Numbered from the stretch's first letter, positions 15,615 through 26,318 are shown. The stretch: 64,000 bases of DNA from Candidatus Enterococcus courvalinii (GCF_017315945.1 NZ_JAFLWI010000016.1:62001-126000), one strand, 5' to 3'. The notes: generated from the letters alone by a model not told the origin. Program-made: numbers and translations.

Positions 15615-17540
15615 TTAGTGAATATCGGGTTCTTTTTTCTTTTGATGTTGTCGTGTACGCATTTCTTTCAGCAACTCTTTATGCGCCTTTTTCGATCCTC
15701 TTTCTAAATCACGTTGTTTTTTTCTTATTTTAAAGTCTACAAATAGGCTATCTAGATCGTATCCTTCAGGGTACAATTCACTTGCACTTCGTCTGAACTG
15801 TACGCGTTGACGAAGAACTGTTAATTTTTCATTGTTCAAGTAAATCACTACTCTTTCTGAGCCATCGTCTTCAAATACTAGCCCCTCTTTTTGATATTCA
15901 GTTAACCATACACGGTCTCCTTTTTCAAAACGTTGTTTAACAAAGTCAGTCGCGTTAGATCCTACTTTTGAGCCTAGTTCAGCAAAATCTTTTTTCTCAG
16001 TTTGATACGTTTTTTGTTGGATATATTTTTGCGCTTGGTCAATCAGCGTGGAAGACATTTTCATTTTTTTCGCAATCCACAACGCTTGACTATCACCTGT
16101 TTCACCTACTTGTAACAAGTATTTTGGTTGTAAAGCGTCTCTATCAAATGCCATTGCTGCAGGGATAAAATCTTCATGCTCCTTAGCAAACTTCTTGATT
16201 TCGCCATAATGAGTCGTTGCAACAAGCAAGGCACCTTTCTCATACATCGTTTCCATGATTGCAACAGCCAACGCCGCGCCTTCATTAGGCTCTGTTCCAC
16301 TACCAATTTCATCAAGCAAAACTAACGTATTTCTGTTCACCTTTTTTAAAATTTCTGCAATATTTTGCATATGACCAGAGAATGTACTCAAGGCATTTTC
16401 TAAGTTTTGTTGATCGCCAATGTCTACAAATAATTCGTCAAAAATAGCAAGTTCTGTACCTTCTTGTGCTGGGACTTGCAAGCCGAACATCGCCATTAAT
16501 GTAAATAATCCTACTGTTTTCAATACAACTGTTTTCCCACCAGCGTTCGCACCTGTAATCACCAATCCACGATAATCAATTCCTAAGTCAAAATCTAACG
16601 GTACTGCATGTTCAGCTAAGAAAGGATGCTTTCCTTGCTTGATTGAAATTCTTTCTGATTTATTGATTTGTGGCGTGACACCTTGTAATTCACGGCTATA
16701 CTTTGCACGAGCGAAAATGATATCTAACGCTGTAATCGTTTCAATAATCAAACTGATTGCTTGTTCTTCTTCTGCTAGCAACCCAGTTAATTCAGCTAAC
16801 ACTTGGTATTCTTCCGCAATTTCTTCTGCTTTTAGCAATTGGTATTGCTCATTTGACTTAGCGATAACCGCTGGCTCCATAAAAACAGTCGTTCCTTTAT
16901 TTGATTGTTCAATAATCGTTCCTGAAAATTTATTTTTATAGCTTGCCTTGATCGGAATCGTGTAATGCTCACCCTTTTGAACGATCATCGCCTCTTGGAT
17001 CATTTCTTTATGATTTGGATGGCGTAAAATTTTTAGTAAACGTTCTTGAATTTCTTTCTCTAAATTCTGCAGGTGTTTTCGTACTTTTCGTAAGTTTCGT
17101 GAGGCATCATCACTCACTTGTTGGTTCGTGATTTTTTGATAAATCATTTCTTCCACTGCCAATAAGTCTGGCAAATGACTGGTATACGCATGTAAAGTGG
17201 GTGTTTGGTATTGATTTTTCTCAAAAAACTTCGTAATCATTCGACTACTTCTCAAAAAATCAGCATACTCAATCAAGTCTGCAGGTGTTAAAATCAACCC
17301 TTTCTTCACTTGCTCTGTTAAATGACCAATTCGACTAAGCCCCATAAATGGTACGTGTTGGTTACTTTCTAAAATCGTCCGTGCTTCTTTCGTTTCCACT
17401 TGCCAAATCTGAACAGTTTGCAAATTTGTTTGAACAGTTGTTTGTTCAATTCGCTCCTTGGTGTATTGCCCAATCGCACGTTTTTTTACTTCTTCTTTGA
17501 TTTCATTAAATTGTAGTTTTTCAATCATTTGATTATTCAT
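15615..17540 (-). CDS. MutS2-like ATPase without Smr domain
   Basis: A 641-aa protein: an N-terminal MutS2 clamp/lever region (1-290), then the ABC-type ATPase with Walker A TGANAGGKT (near 335), the ABC-like stretch STFSGHMQNIAEIL, Walker B LVLLDEIGSGTEPNEG, and the H-region ATTHYGEIK. Standard MutS2 is about 780-790 aa and ends with a KOW/Smr nuclease domain; this one stops after a basic tail (KKAHKELLKEMRTRQHQKKK) and has no Smr. MutS2 acts on branched DNA or on collided ribosomes; this paralogue could do only the ATPase/clamp part. ATG start with GGAG upstream. Monocistronic. Confidence 0.85.
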   Translation of the reverse strand: MNNQMIEKLQFNEIKEEVKKRAIGQYTKERIEQTTVQTNLQTVQIWQVETKEARTILESNQHVPFMGLSRIGHLTEQVKKGLILTPADLIEYADFLRSSRMITKFFEKNQYQTPTLHAYTSHLPDLLAVEEMIYQKITNQQVSDDASRNLRKVRKHLQNLEKEIQERLLKILRHPNHKEMIQEAMIVQKGEHYTIPIKASYKNKFSGTIIEQSNKGTTVFMEPAVIAKSNEQYQLLKAEEIAEEYQVLAELTGLLAEEEQAISLIIETITALDIIFARAKYSRELQGVTPQINKSERISIKQGKHPFLAEHAVPLDFDLGIDYRGLVITGANAGGKTVVLKTVGLFTLMAMFGLQVPAQEGTELAIFDELFVDIGDQQNLENALSTFSGHMQNIAEILKKVNRNTLVLLDEIGSGTEPNEGAALAVAIMETMYEKGALLVATTHYGEIKKFAKEHEDFIPAAMAFDRDALQPKYLLQVGETGDSQALWIAKKMKMSSTLIDQAQKYIQQKTYQTEKKDFAELGSKVGSNATDFVKQRFEKGDRVWLTEYQKEGLVFEDDGSERVVIYLNNEKLTVLRQRVQFRRSASELYPEGYDLDSLFVDFKIRKKQRDLERGSKKAHKELLKEMRTRQHQKKKEPDIH

Positions 17541-17691
17541 ATTCTCTCCTTTTCTACGAAGAGATACCCGTCCTAAAATAAATAAATCCCTAGAAACATT
17601 TCATTGTAAAAAACAAACACTCATCTTAAGCCTATTTTAAAGTGCGATGAAATAACACAGACCACAATCGCTTGTTACGTCTTTTTCCGTA

Positions 17692-17882
17692 CAAAAAAAG
17701 GACGCAACACAGCTTAAAAGTTGTGTCCCATCCTTAAAAGGTCAAAAAGTATGTTCTTCTGACAGGTATCACTCATAAGCACGCCAAATAAACCTCTATT
17801 GGTTCATTGGTTATTCAACTTACTAATTAGATACCTGCTACACTCACAAAAATTCCCCATTCATCTAGGTTTATTTATTTTC
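17692..17882 (-). ncRNA. Putative structured ncRNA (about 190 nt)
   Basis: The minus strand holds a consensus promoter (TTGACA, 17 bp, TATATT), about 190 nt without a convincing ORF, and an intrinsic terminator. Two perfect long-range pairings are visible in the RNA: AAATAAACCT (17876-17867) with AGGTTTATTT (17795-17786), and CAGGTATC (17837-17830) with GATACCTG (17770-17763). Their order is A-B-A'-B', so they form either a pseudoknot or two exclusive folds. The next gene downstream on this strand, the mutS2-like gene, begins about 150 bp beyond the terminator, so an attenuating leader is a weaker alternative. No known family recognised. Confidence 0.6.
17693..17728 (-). terminator. Terminator of the putative ncRNA
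   Basis: Minus strand: GGACACAAC, 11-nt loop, GTTGCGTCC (one G-U pair), then TTTTTTT. Confidence 0.8.
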
Positions 17883-17888
17883 TATTTA

Positions 17889-17917
17889 AATATAGCAAGG
17901 AGATTTTCGTTTGTCAA
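17889..17917 (-). promoter_or_regulatory. Promoter of the putative ncRNA
   Basis: Minus strand: TTGACA (17912-17917), 17-bp spacer, TATATT (17889-17894). It lies just past the stop codon of the VOC gene on the same strand. Confidence 0.75.
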
Positions 17918-17931
17918 TTTTATGCCTCAAT

Positions 17932-18801
17932 TTATGGTTTTCTGCCAGTGATTCTGACTTGGATTCCATTTGGATCAAAGAGGATCAGTTGTCCTTCTTC
18001 ATTTTTTTCATAGTCGATTGCTTTTGTTCCCCAATGTTCTTCTAAACGAGTTAATTCAGCTAGCGGTACTTCAAACGTATAGTAATTCAAGCCAAGATCA
18101 TTGGGCGCCATCGCTGGAATATGTGTACCTAACCAAATATTGCTACCAATATGGTGATGATAAGAACCAGCCGCAAAAAATTTTGCTTGGTTACCAAAAT
18201 CATTTTTCAAACTCAATCCAAGCACTTCTGTAAAAAATGTTTGTGTTTGGTCTAAATCTCTGACTTTTAAATGAACATGACCTACAATCGTTCCCTTAGG
18301 AAATCCGTGCCAATGGCGACTAGCTGATTCTAGTACGCCATCGCCATCCAATTCTTCGGTTACTCCGACGATTTCGCCGTCTTCTTTGATTTGCCAATCG
18401 CTCATCGGCTTGTCTCGATAAACTTCGATGCCATTTCCTTCTGGATCGGTTAAATACAGTGCTTCGCTATACCCATGATCACTAGCACCAGCAATCGGCG
18501 CTTTAACTTGTAAATAGTGAAGTAAAGCATCTCCCAATGCTTCTCGCGTTGGTAATAAAAATGCGACATGATATAACCCAGTTTTCCGAGTAACTGGTAA
18601 TGGATTTTCGATTTTGGTTAAAATCAACAACACTTGATTTTCCACGCCTAAAAGACTTTGGTTTTCTGTTGATTCAAGTAACGTCAATCCAATGACACGT
18701 TCATAAAAATCAGTCATTTTTACTAAGTTTGAAACATTTAATGCGACTACTCCGATGTGTGCTGTAGCTGTTAATTGAAAATCTGGTATTAAAATCGCCA
18801 T
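17932..18801 (-). CDS. Two-domain VOC (glyoxalase/extradiol dioxygenase) protein
   Basis: A 289-aa protein made of two vicinal-oxygen-chelate repeats: residues 10-130 (TAHIGVVALNVSNLVKMTDF through DPEGNGIEVYRD) and 165-285 (GHVHLKVRDLDQTQTFFTEV through FDPNGIQVRITG). Metal ligands are the His in GHVHLKV, the His in HHHIGSNIW and a Glu in the last strand. Such CatE-like proteins are annotated as ring-cleaving dioxygenases or glyoxalase-fold enzymes; the substrate is not predictable. Monocistronic. Confidence 0.88.
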   Translation of the reverse strand: MAILIPDFQLTATAHIGVVALNVSNLVKMTDFYERVIGLTLLESTENQSLLGVENQVLLILTKIENPLPVTRKTGLYHVAFLLPTREALGDALLHYLQVKAPIAGASDHGYSEALYLTDPEGNGIEVYRDKPMSDWQIKEDGEIVGVTEELDGDGVLESASRHWHGFPKGTIVGHVHLKVRDLDQTQTFFTEVLGLSLKNDFGNQAKFFAAGSYHHHIGSNIWLGTHIPAMAPNDLGLNYYTFEVPLAELTRLEEHWGTKAIDYEKNEEGQLILFDPNGIQVRITGRKP

Positions 18802-18885
18802 CGCTTTATCCTCATTTTCTATTTATTTGATTACATCCAGTATACAGCTTACTTTTTGTAAGTTGAAATAAAATGCTTATTCGCC

Positions 18886-18920
18886 AAAAAAAGTGTGAGG
18901 CCAATTTTCACCCCACACTT
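18886..18920 (-). terminator. Terminator of the glpKOF operon
   Basis: Minus strand: AAGTGTGGGG, loop, CCTCACACTT, TTTTT, directly after glpF. Confidence 0.8.
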
Positions 18921-18949
18921 AAAGATTCACGATTTAATTTGGTTAATTA

Positions 18950-19666
18950 TCAAACCATCAATGAAAAGACACCGACAGCTACGATGGCACCAACAACTGG
19001 TCCAAGAACTGGTACCCAAGAATACGCCCAGTCCGACGTTCCTTTATTCCCAATCGGCAACACCGCATGAGCAATACGCGGACCTAAGTCACGTGCTGGG
19101 TTAATGGCATATCCCGTAGGACCACCAAGGGATAGACCAATTGCTAAAATCAAGCCCCCAACAGCAAATACATTTGTTCCATCAGCAAATGCATTTTCAC
19201 CAAATGCTAGCAGACCTAAAACTAAAACAAACGTACCAATCAATTCAGTGATAAAGTTTGCAGGATAATTTCTAATTGCTGGCCCAGTGGCAAACGTTCC
19301 CAAAATAGCTCCTTGATCTTTCGTTGCTTCCCAATGTGGTAAGTAAGAAAGCCATACTAATACTGCACCAAGAAATGCACCTAGCATTTGGGCAATAATG
19401 AATGGGAAAACAAGGTTCCAACCAATTGCACCGGTCATCGCCATTGCAATACTAACTGCGGGGTTCAAGTGAGCGGGTCCCATAAATCCCGAAATGTAAA
19501 CAGCCATCGTTACTGCCATCCCCCAGCCTAAAGCAATGACGATCCAACCAGATGCTTGCGCTTTACTCTTATTTAAGTTAACCGCTGCACAGACACCATC
19601 ACCAAGTAATACTAAAATCAACGTACCAATAAACTCTCCCATGATTTGGGTCATTTCTGCGCTCAT
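18950..19666 (-). CDS. glpF: Glycerol uptake facilitator (aquaglyceroporin)
   Basis: A 238-aa, six-helix MIP channel with both pore motifs: HLNPAVS near residue 67 and INPARDLGPR near 197. The Asp after the second NPAR marks the glycerol-conducting class. It lets glycerol across the membrane for GlpK. Its ATG overlaps the glpO stop by 4 bp; third gene of the operon glpK-glpO-glpF. Confidence 0.95.
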   Translation of the reverse strand: MSAEMTQIMGEFIGTLILVLLGDGVCAAVNLNKSKAQASGWIVIALGWGMAVTMAVYISGFMGPAHLNPAVSIAMAMTGAIGWNLVFPFIIAQMLGAFLGAVLVWLSYLPHWEATKDQGAILGTFATGPAIRNYPANFITELIGTFVLVLGLLAFGENAFADGTNVFAVGGLILAIGLSLGGPTGYAINPARDLGPRIAHAVLPIGNKGTSDWAYSWVPVLGPVVGAIVAVGVFSLMV

Positions 19667-21495
19667 TTATTTTCCTCCTTTAATTCACGTAAATCTGACT
19701 CATCGACCAATTGATTGAAGCGACTTGTTTCTTGTTCTTTTTCTTCTTGAGACCAGTTGAAATAAGTAGCCATTGCGTCAATCACAGGTTGTTTTAATTC
19801 ATCCAACTGATCGCGTTCAAACAACATATGATTTGTTCGACGGATGAAGTAATCACCTGGTGTTAAGACCATTTCATTTTCTAGACCGTAACGTAGCCGA
19901 GCAGATTCTGCCAAACTCAAGCCGGGATATGGTGTCATTTCTTTAGCTAATCCAAAGATTTGTTTAGCATTCGTCCCATAAAAATCAGCGATATAACGTG
20001 CATCTTCTTCAGACAAGCCAGCTTCCACACCGACTTTTGCTAATTCTTCAACCGTTTCTTCTAGTTTTGTTGGATCAAAATCGCCACCAGAAATAGCATA
20101 CGTTTTTGAATCAATTTCTTTGAAAGTTAAGTCATATTTTTCTTGTAATAGTTGGCGTATCAAAGTCAATGCCCCTTCAGACATTTTGCGGTAATCGGTG
20201 ATTTTTCCACCAGATAAAGTTACTAATCCATCTGGTTCGATTTCAAGAGAACTTCCTCGAGAAATGGCAGATGGTGCTAAATCTTTTTCACCACGACTAT
20301 TTTCTAAATGATTCAAAACGTCTTCTACTTCAATTCGAGAAACTTGATTTTCTTTAAATTGAGTTACTGCATCAATTACTTGATTAAAACTTTTATCTGA
20401 GATCGAACCATTATCGCCACCATTGTAATCTGAACCAGAATTTCCAATTAACAATGGACGTAATCCTGCCCAGCTTGACTCAATATCATCTAACGTAATA
20501 TTTGCTTCTGGATAACGATGGTTGATAACATCTAAAAGATAGTCCACATCTTCTTGTGTTACTTTTGGATCCGTATATTCGCCTTGATAATCCGTATCTG
20601 TTGTTCCAAAATACGTCTTGTTTTCACGAGGGATAGCAAAAACCATACGTCCATCTTGCTTACCCGTATCAAAATAGGTTGGTTGTGGAACTGGTAATTT
20701 CTTGCTATCGACTACTAGATGAATCCCTTTTGTCGGACGCATTTTCGGCACAACTGCCCGAGAGAAATTCATATTACGAACTTTGTCGACCCAAGGCCCA
20801 CTTGTATTGATTACAACTTTTGCTTTGATTTCAACTACTTCGTCAGTTAATAAATCTCTTGCTTTAACGCCAACGATTTGATTTCCTTCATACAAAAAGC
20901 CAACCGCTTTCATTTTACTTACCAAGTAAGCACCATCTTCAGCTGCTTTTTTGATATTATCAATCACCAAACGTGAATCATTGTTACGGAAATCAAGGTA
21001 AACACCTGCACCTAGTAGCCCTTCTTTTTTTAAAAATGGTTCACGCTCTAAAACTTCATCTGGTGTCAATGTATAATTTTCATACTTTGTCCCAATCACA
21101 TTAGCCAAACGATCGTATAAATCCATAGCAATTTTGACAGAAAACATGTTGAAGGTCGTTGCACCTTCATCTTCATAAATAGGTAGTAGCATTGGATCTG
21201 GTTTAGGAATGTGTGGCGCAACCTGTTGGACCACTGCACGCTCAGTAACCGTATCCGCTACAACTTCAACGTCAAAATTTTTCAAATAACGAATTCCACC
21301 GTGGACTAGCTTAGTTGAACGTGAAGAAGTGCCTTCAGCAAAATCTTGCATTTCGATCAAGCCAGTCTTCATGCCAGACGCAGCAGCTTGTACTGCTACC
21401 CCAGCACCAGTAATCCCACCACCAATGATGAGTAAATCTAACTCTTCTTTTTGCATTGCTTGAATACTTGCTTGTCGTGTTTTCTTTGAGAACAT
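19663..21495 (-). CDS. glpO: Alpha-glycerophosphate oxidase
   Basis: A 610-aa flavoprotein: FAD motif LLIIGGGITGAGVAVQAA, FAEGTSSRSTKLVHGGIRYLK, and GTTDTDYQG. It has the extra segment of about 50 residues in the middle (SGSDYNGGDNGSISDKSFN region) that marks the streptococcal/enterococcal oxidase as opposed to GlpD. It oxidises glycerol-3-phosphate to dihydroxyacetone phosphate and makes H2O2. The start is ATG 21493-21495 behind GGGAGG, 13 bp after the glpK stop; an upstream start would overlap glpK without need. Confidence 0.95.
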   Translation of the reverse strand: MFSKKTRQASIQAMQKEELDLLIIGGGITGAGVAVQAAASGMKTGLIEMQDFAEGTSSRSTKLVHGGIRYLKNFDVEVVADTVTERAVVQQVAPHIPKPDPMLLPIYEDEGATTFNMFSVKIAMDLYDRLANVIGTKYENYTLTPDEVLEREPFLKKEGLLGAGVYLDFRNNDSRLVIDNIKKAAEDGAYLVSKMKAVGFLYEGNQIVGVKARDLLTDEVVEIKAKVVINTSGPWVDKVRNMNFSRAVVPKMRPTKGIHLVVDSKKLPVPQPTYFDTGKQDGRMVFAIPRENKTYFGTTDTDYQGEYTDPKVTQEDVDYLLDVINHRYPEANITLDDIESSWAGLRPLLIGNSGSDYNGGDNGSISDKSFNQVIDAVTQFKENQVSRIEVEDVLNHLENSRGEKDLAPSAISRGSSLEIEPDGLVTLSGGKITDYRKMSEGALTLIRQLLQEKYDLTFKEIDSKTYAISGGDFDPTKLEETVEELAKVGVEAGLSEEDARYIADFYGTNAKQIFGLAKEMTPYPGLSLAESARLRYGLENEMVLTPGDYFIRRTNHMLFERDQLDELKQPVIDAMATYFNWSQEEKEQETSRFNQLVDESDLRELKEENK

Positions 21496-21508
21496 GGTTT
21501 TTCCTCCC

Positions 21509-23050
<1,542 letters not shown>

Positions 23051-23153
23051 TCATACAATGTATTTAAAAAAAGAAACTGCCAAAAATTGAGTTTTTTGAA
23101 TTATTTTTGACAGTTTTCTTTCAATCCCTTGATACATCTAACTTTTAAAGATA

Positions 23154-24614
23154 TTAATTTTTTTCTTTTTTGTAGCGTTCAATTTGTTTTTTCAATCGCA
23201 CAATATCATAACTAGAAGCAAATTCAGAAAGATAATAACGATTTTCTTCTTTGTTAATTTGATTAAACGTTATGATAAGATCATATTTTTTTCCTTCCTG
23301 ATATGATTCTACTTGTACACCGCTAATTCCCTTAAGCTCGCGCAATAAAAATTGCTGGAAAGCAATGCGATAAATCGGTAAAGTTGTCAAATCAATCCCG
23401 ATAACCACTAGTTTCGCAATGTAAAAATCGATCATCATCAGAACACTAGCATATAGAATCATTAAATTATCCAATGTTTGAACATCAAATTTTTTCGTAG
23501 GTAGCTGCTTGATAGCTGTTTCTTTTAGTTGTTCCAATAACTTGCTCAACGAATGACCAAGCATTTTTTTCTGTTGTTCAAGCAAGTGCTTACGATCATA
23601 AATCGTTAATTTACCATAAAAAAAATATAACTCATTGTTGATTTGCGAGAGTTGATACCCGACAGCTTTTTCTTCACTGATTTTTAGTCGCCTTGGACGA
23701 TAATGCCATAACATCGTTTCTCGAATATATGTATCCAAAACCGCCGTTGGCAATTTTTTGCTTCGAGTCAACTCATACTGATAAAATGTTTCCTCTTCTA
23801 AAATAGAGAAGGAAACAAAAAAACTATAAAACATCAGCGTTTCGTATGCACTTAGATCTGCTGCTAAACGACTCAAATATAAAATCAAGATAGAGTCGAT
23901 TGTTTGATACAGCCGATCTTCTTGATACAGCTGTTTCTTTTCCCGTAAAGTTGAAAAAGTCGTTTTTTCGCTCACTAATCGCTTCTTCGTGATTCCCACC
24001 CAACAAGCGAATTGAGCAGTCGAAAAGGTAGAAAAAGTTGTTTCTAACACATTTTCTAGTCCTAAGATAATCGTCTTTTTATCTGGTGTATTTTGGAGAT
24101 AAAGTGGACGTTGTTCTTCAGGAATAAATTGGAATAATTCGTAATAAAAGTACCGTACTTGGAGTTCTTCTCCGTAAAGTTGACCATTTTTTATCTGGAT
24201 TCCGAACTCTTTCAGTAATCGATTCAATTCTTTGATCTTCCGAAAAACAGACGATTCACTGATAGAAAAAGCCGTTGCTAATTGAACGATCGAAGCCTGT
24301 TGATGTTCCAATAAATATGTCAGTAATTTATATTTCAAGCTATCTTTTAAAAGGTGCAATACGATTTGTTCCAAACTTACTGTTTCATCCAAAGACAAGA
24401 TTACTTGATAATCAGTTCGAACAACTTCTACCTTTTTTTGCATACTCAAACCAATCAATTCAATTTCTTCCAAGTAAGAATCAAAGGATGACTTGGACAA
24501 ATCCACCTCATGACGTAGATCATTCAAGGAGGCTTGCCCACCTCGCAAGACTAATTGACGTAAAATTGTTACTTGTAGTTGTTCCTTCTTTTCTAGTAAT
24601 TCTTCAACCCTCAT
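23154..24614 (-). CDS. Mga-like PRD-type transcriptional regulator
   Basis: A 486-aa protein with two N-terminal winged helix-turn-helices (residues 15-60, GGQASLNDLRHEVDLSKSSF, and 80-135, ASIVQLATAFSISESSVFRK), a weakly conserved middle resembling PTS-regulation domains, and a C-terminal EIIB-like fold ending in LIITFNQINKE. This order is that of Mga/AtxA virulence regulators. It overlaps the flavoprotein gene by about 10 bp, so the two are coexpressed. Start choice: ATG 24614 (GTG 24626 is an alternative; neither has a strong ribosome site). Confidence 0.8.
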   Translation of the reverse strand: MRVEELLEKKEQLQVTILRQLVLRGGQASLNDLRHEVDLSKSSFDSYLEEIELIGLSMQKKVEVVRTDYQVILSLDETVSLEQIVLHLLKDSLKYKLLTYLLEHQQASIVQLATAFSISESSVFRKIKELNRLLKEFGIQIKNGQLYGEELQVRYFYYELFQFIPEEQRPLYLQNTPDKKTIILGLENVLETTFSTFSTAQFACWVGITKKRLVSEKTTFSTLREKKQLYQEDRLYQTIDSILILYLSRLAADLSAYETLMFYSFFVSFSILEEETFYQYELTRSKKLPTAVLDTYIRETMLWHYRPRRLKISEEKAVGYQLSQINNELYFFYGKLTIYDRKHLLEQQKKMLGHSLSKLLEQLKETAIKQLPTKKFDVQTLDNLMILYASVLMMIDFYIAKLVVIGIDLTTLPIYRIAFQQFLLRELKGISGVQVESYQEGKKYDLIITFNQINKEENRYYLSEFASSYDIVRLKKQIERYKKEKN

Positions 24615-25905
24615 AAGAAGACCCACTCATCTCTGTTAAAATCGTTTCTGGAGTTCGGTATTCTGGTTGGAAAAATAACTCATGCGCTCCCAATTGCTGC
24701 AACGTCCACTGCTGTTCAATCGCAATCGTCAATAGATCCAATAATCGAAAAACCGATGACTTACTTTGGAGTTGTGCACCAATCAATTGATCTGTTTCCT
24801 GATCAACTAATAACTGGAGGTAAATCTTTTCATTATTCGTAAGTGAAACACGATGTTCTTGATTGATTTTCCGAACTTTTCTTGTATAAAAAAAGTGTTC
24901 ACTTTCGGTCAAACCTACGCTACCAACGAAATGTCCAAACCATTTATTACCAACTGGACGATAGGTACCAATATCTTTCGTCGGTTCCCCACTGATTGTT
25001 TGACTCACTACTTGAGCTGTTCGAATAGCATTATTTACTAGCGAAACATACATTTTTTCTTGTGTTGGTCGAAAGGTTACTTGGATAGCATCTCCAATGG
25101 CATACACATCTTTTCGTGAAGTTTGCAAATAGTCGTTCACCCAAATTGTTCCATCATCATTCAGCTTGATAGTCTCTGCCCATAAGCTGTTATCTGGTCG
25201 TGTATGATTAGCTAATAAAACCAAATCATAATAGGCTTTGCGTTTTTCAGACTCTAAAATAGCACCATTTTTATCGGCTAAAACTTGGACTTGTTCGTTC
25301 AAGAAAAGTTGTATGCCGCTTTTGGTCATTTCGTTCAGGATTGGCTCTGTCATTTGTTCATCAAGATAACGAAACAAAATCTGGTTTCGGCTTTCATAAA
25401 GGTCAACTTTTTTCCCTAAAGTTATTAAGTCTTCTGCTAGTTCCACACCTACTTGTCCTGCCCCAACAACTGCTACTTTATCCGCTTTTGCGAGCACTGC
25501 TTCCAACTCAGTAAAATTGGTTCCACTCTTAACGGAATAAATATACTGTGCTTTTGGCTCTTCCAATCGTCTAAAACTTTGCGCGGAACCCGTCGCAATA
25601 ATCAATTGGTCAAAAGGTAACCTTTCACCGTTGTCTAATAACACTTCGTTTTCAACTAATCCAATCGCTGACTTTTGTGTCAATACATTGATTCGACTCG
25701 TTTTTTCAAGTCTTTCTTTTGTTATCCAATGACTTTGTTTTTTATCAATGATTTGTTGCGTCAAAAGCAGATGAAAGCTACTTGGGATAAAACCGATTTC
25801 ATTTTGTTTTTCGATCAAATAAATTTCTGCTTTTGGACAAGCTTCGTTAAGTAATTGGGCTGCGTGGATTCCTGCGAATGAACCACCAATGATCACAATC
25901 TTCAT
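24604..25905 (-). CDS. Nox-like FAD/NAD oxidoreductase lacking the redox cysteine
   Basis: A 433-aa pyridine-nucleotide-disulfide oxidoreductase of the NADH oxidase/peroxidase family: FAD motif IVIIGGSFAGIHAAQLL, NAD motif VAVVGAGQVGVELAEDL, FAD site YAIGDAI, and the dimerisation domain after residue 320. NADH oxidases have SFLSCG at residues 39-44 with the peroxidatic Cys42; here the stretch is GFIPSSF, with Ser at position 42. It therefore cannot use the cysteine-sulfenate cycle and may be a plain flavin oxidase, a CoA-independent reductase or a regulatory partner of the Mga-like protein whose gene it overlaps. Confidence 0.82.
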   Translation of the reverse strand: MKIVIIGGSFAGIHAAQLLNEACPKAEIYLIEKQNEIGFIPSSFHLLLTQQIIDKKQSHWITKERLEKTSRINVLTQKSAIGLVENEVLLDNGERLPFDQLIIATGSAQSFRRLEEPKAQYIYSVKSGTNFTELEAVLAKADKVAVVGAGQVGVELAEDLITLGKKVDLYESRNQILFRYLDEQMTEPILNEMTKSGIQLFLNEQVQVLADKNGAILESEKRKAYYDLVLLANHTRPDNSLWAETIKLNDDGTIWVNDYLQTSRKDVYAIGDAIQVTFRPTQEKMYVSLVNNAIRTAQVVSQTISGEPTKDIGTYRPVGNKWFGHFVGSVGLTESEHFFYTRKVRKINQEHRVSLTNNEKIYLQLLVDQETDQLIGAQLQSKSSVFRLLDLLTIAIEQQWTLQQLGAHELFFQPEYRTPETILTEMSGSSYEG

Positions 25906-26006
25906 CTATGTTCTCCTTTTCTGATCTTCCTATTTGCAGAATAGCATTTCAGTCAAAATGTTTCAAAAATATCACTCTTCTTAACGATATTTTTCTTTAA
26001 AACAAC

Positions 26007-26068
26007 AAAAAAACTCAGTAAAAAGAATCCTTCACCCTCTCGGATGAATCGTTCTCTTTCTCTAAGTT
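26007..26068 (-). terminator. Long-hairpin terminator upstream of the Nox-like gene
   Basis: Minus strand: outer stem AACTTAG/CTGAGTT, middle AAAGA and GAA pairs, inner TTCATCC/GGGTGAA with GAGA loop, then TTTTTTT. Confidence 0.7.
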
Positions 26069-26283
26069 TTCTCGCGTGTGTTGGAATTGTAAATGAATTG
26101 GACTGAATTTATGTAAAGTTTCTGATCAAGAATGATTACTTAAGCAAAAACTTCTAATGATTTAAACAACGTCAGTTGCAATTGTTAACTAAATTTCTTT
26201 TCACGAAAAACTGATTCTATCATCTTAATTTTCGTTATTTAAAGTTATAAAACAATTGTATACTTTTGTTGTAAAAATCATGT
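26007..26283 (-). ncRNA. Putative ncRNA or long leader (about 275 nt)
   Basis: Minus strand: promoter TTGACA-17-TATGAT at 26290-26318, then about 275 nt with only very short ORFs lacking ribosome sites, ending in a long imperfect hairpin plus T-run (26007-26068). It lies 100 bp upstream of the Nox-like flavoprotein on the same strand, so it is either a free small RNA or a leader with a terminator. No family recognised. Confidence 0.5.
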
Positions 26284-26289
26284 GTGCAT

Positions 26290-26318
26290 ATCATATGATG
26301 CTTTGGATTATTTGTCAA
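26290..26318 (-). promoter_or_regulatory. Strong sigma-A promoter
   Basis: Minus strand: TTGACA (26313-26318), 17-bp spacer, TATGAT (26290-26295). Confidence 0.7.

Noticed and set aside
17692-17882. 6S RNA or T-box leader
   Set aside because: The ends are not complementary, as 6S RNA needs, and no T-box GGTGG-type bulge sequence is present.
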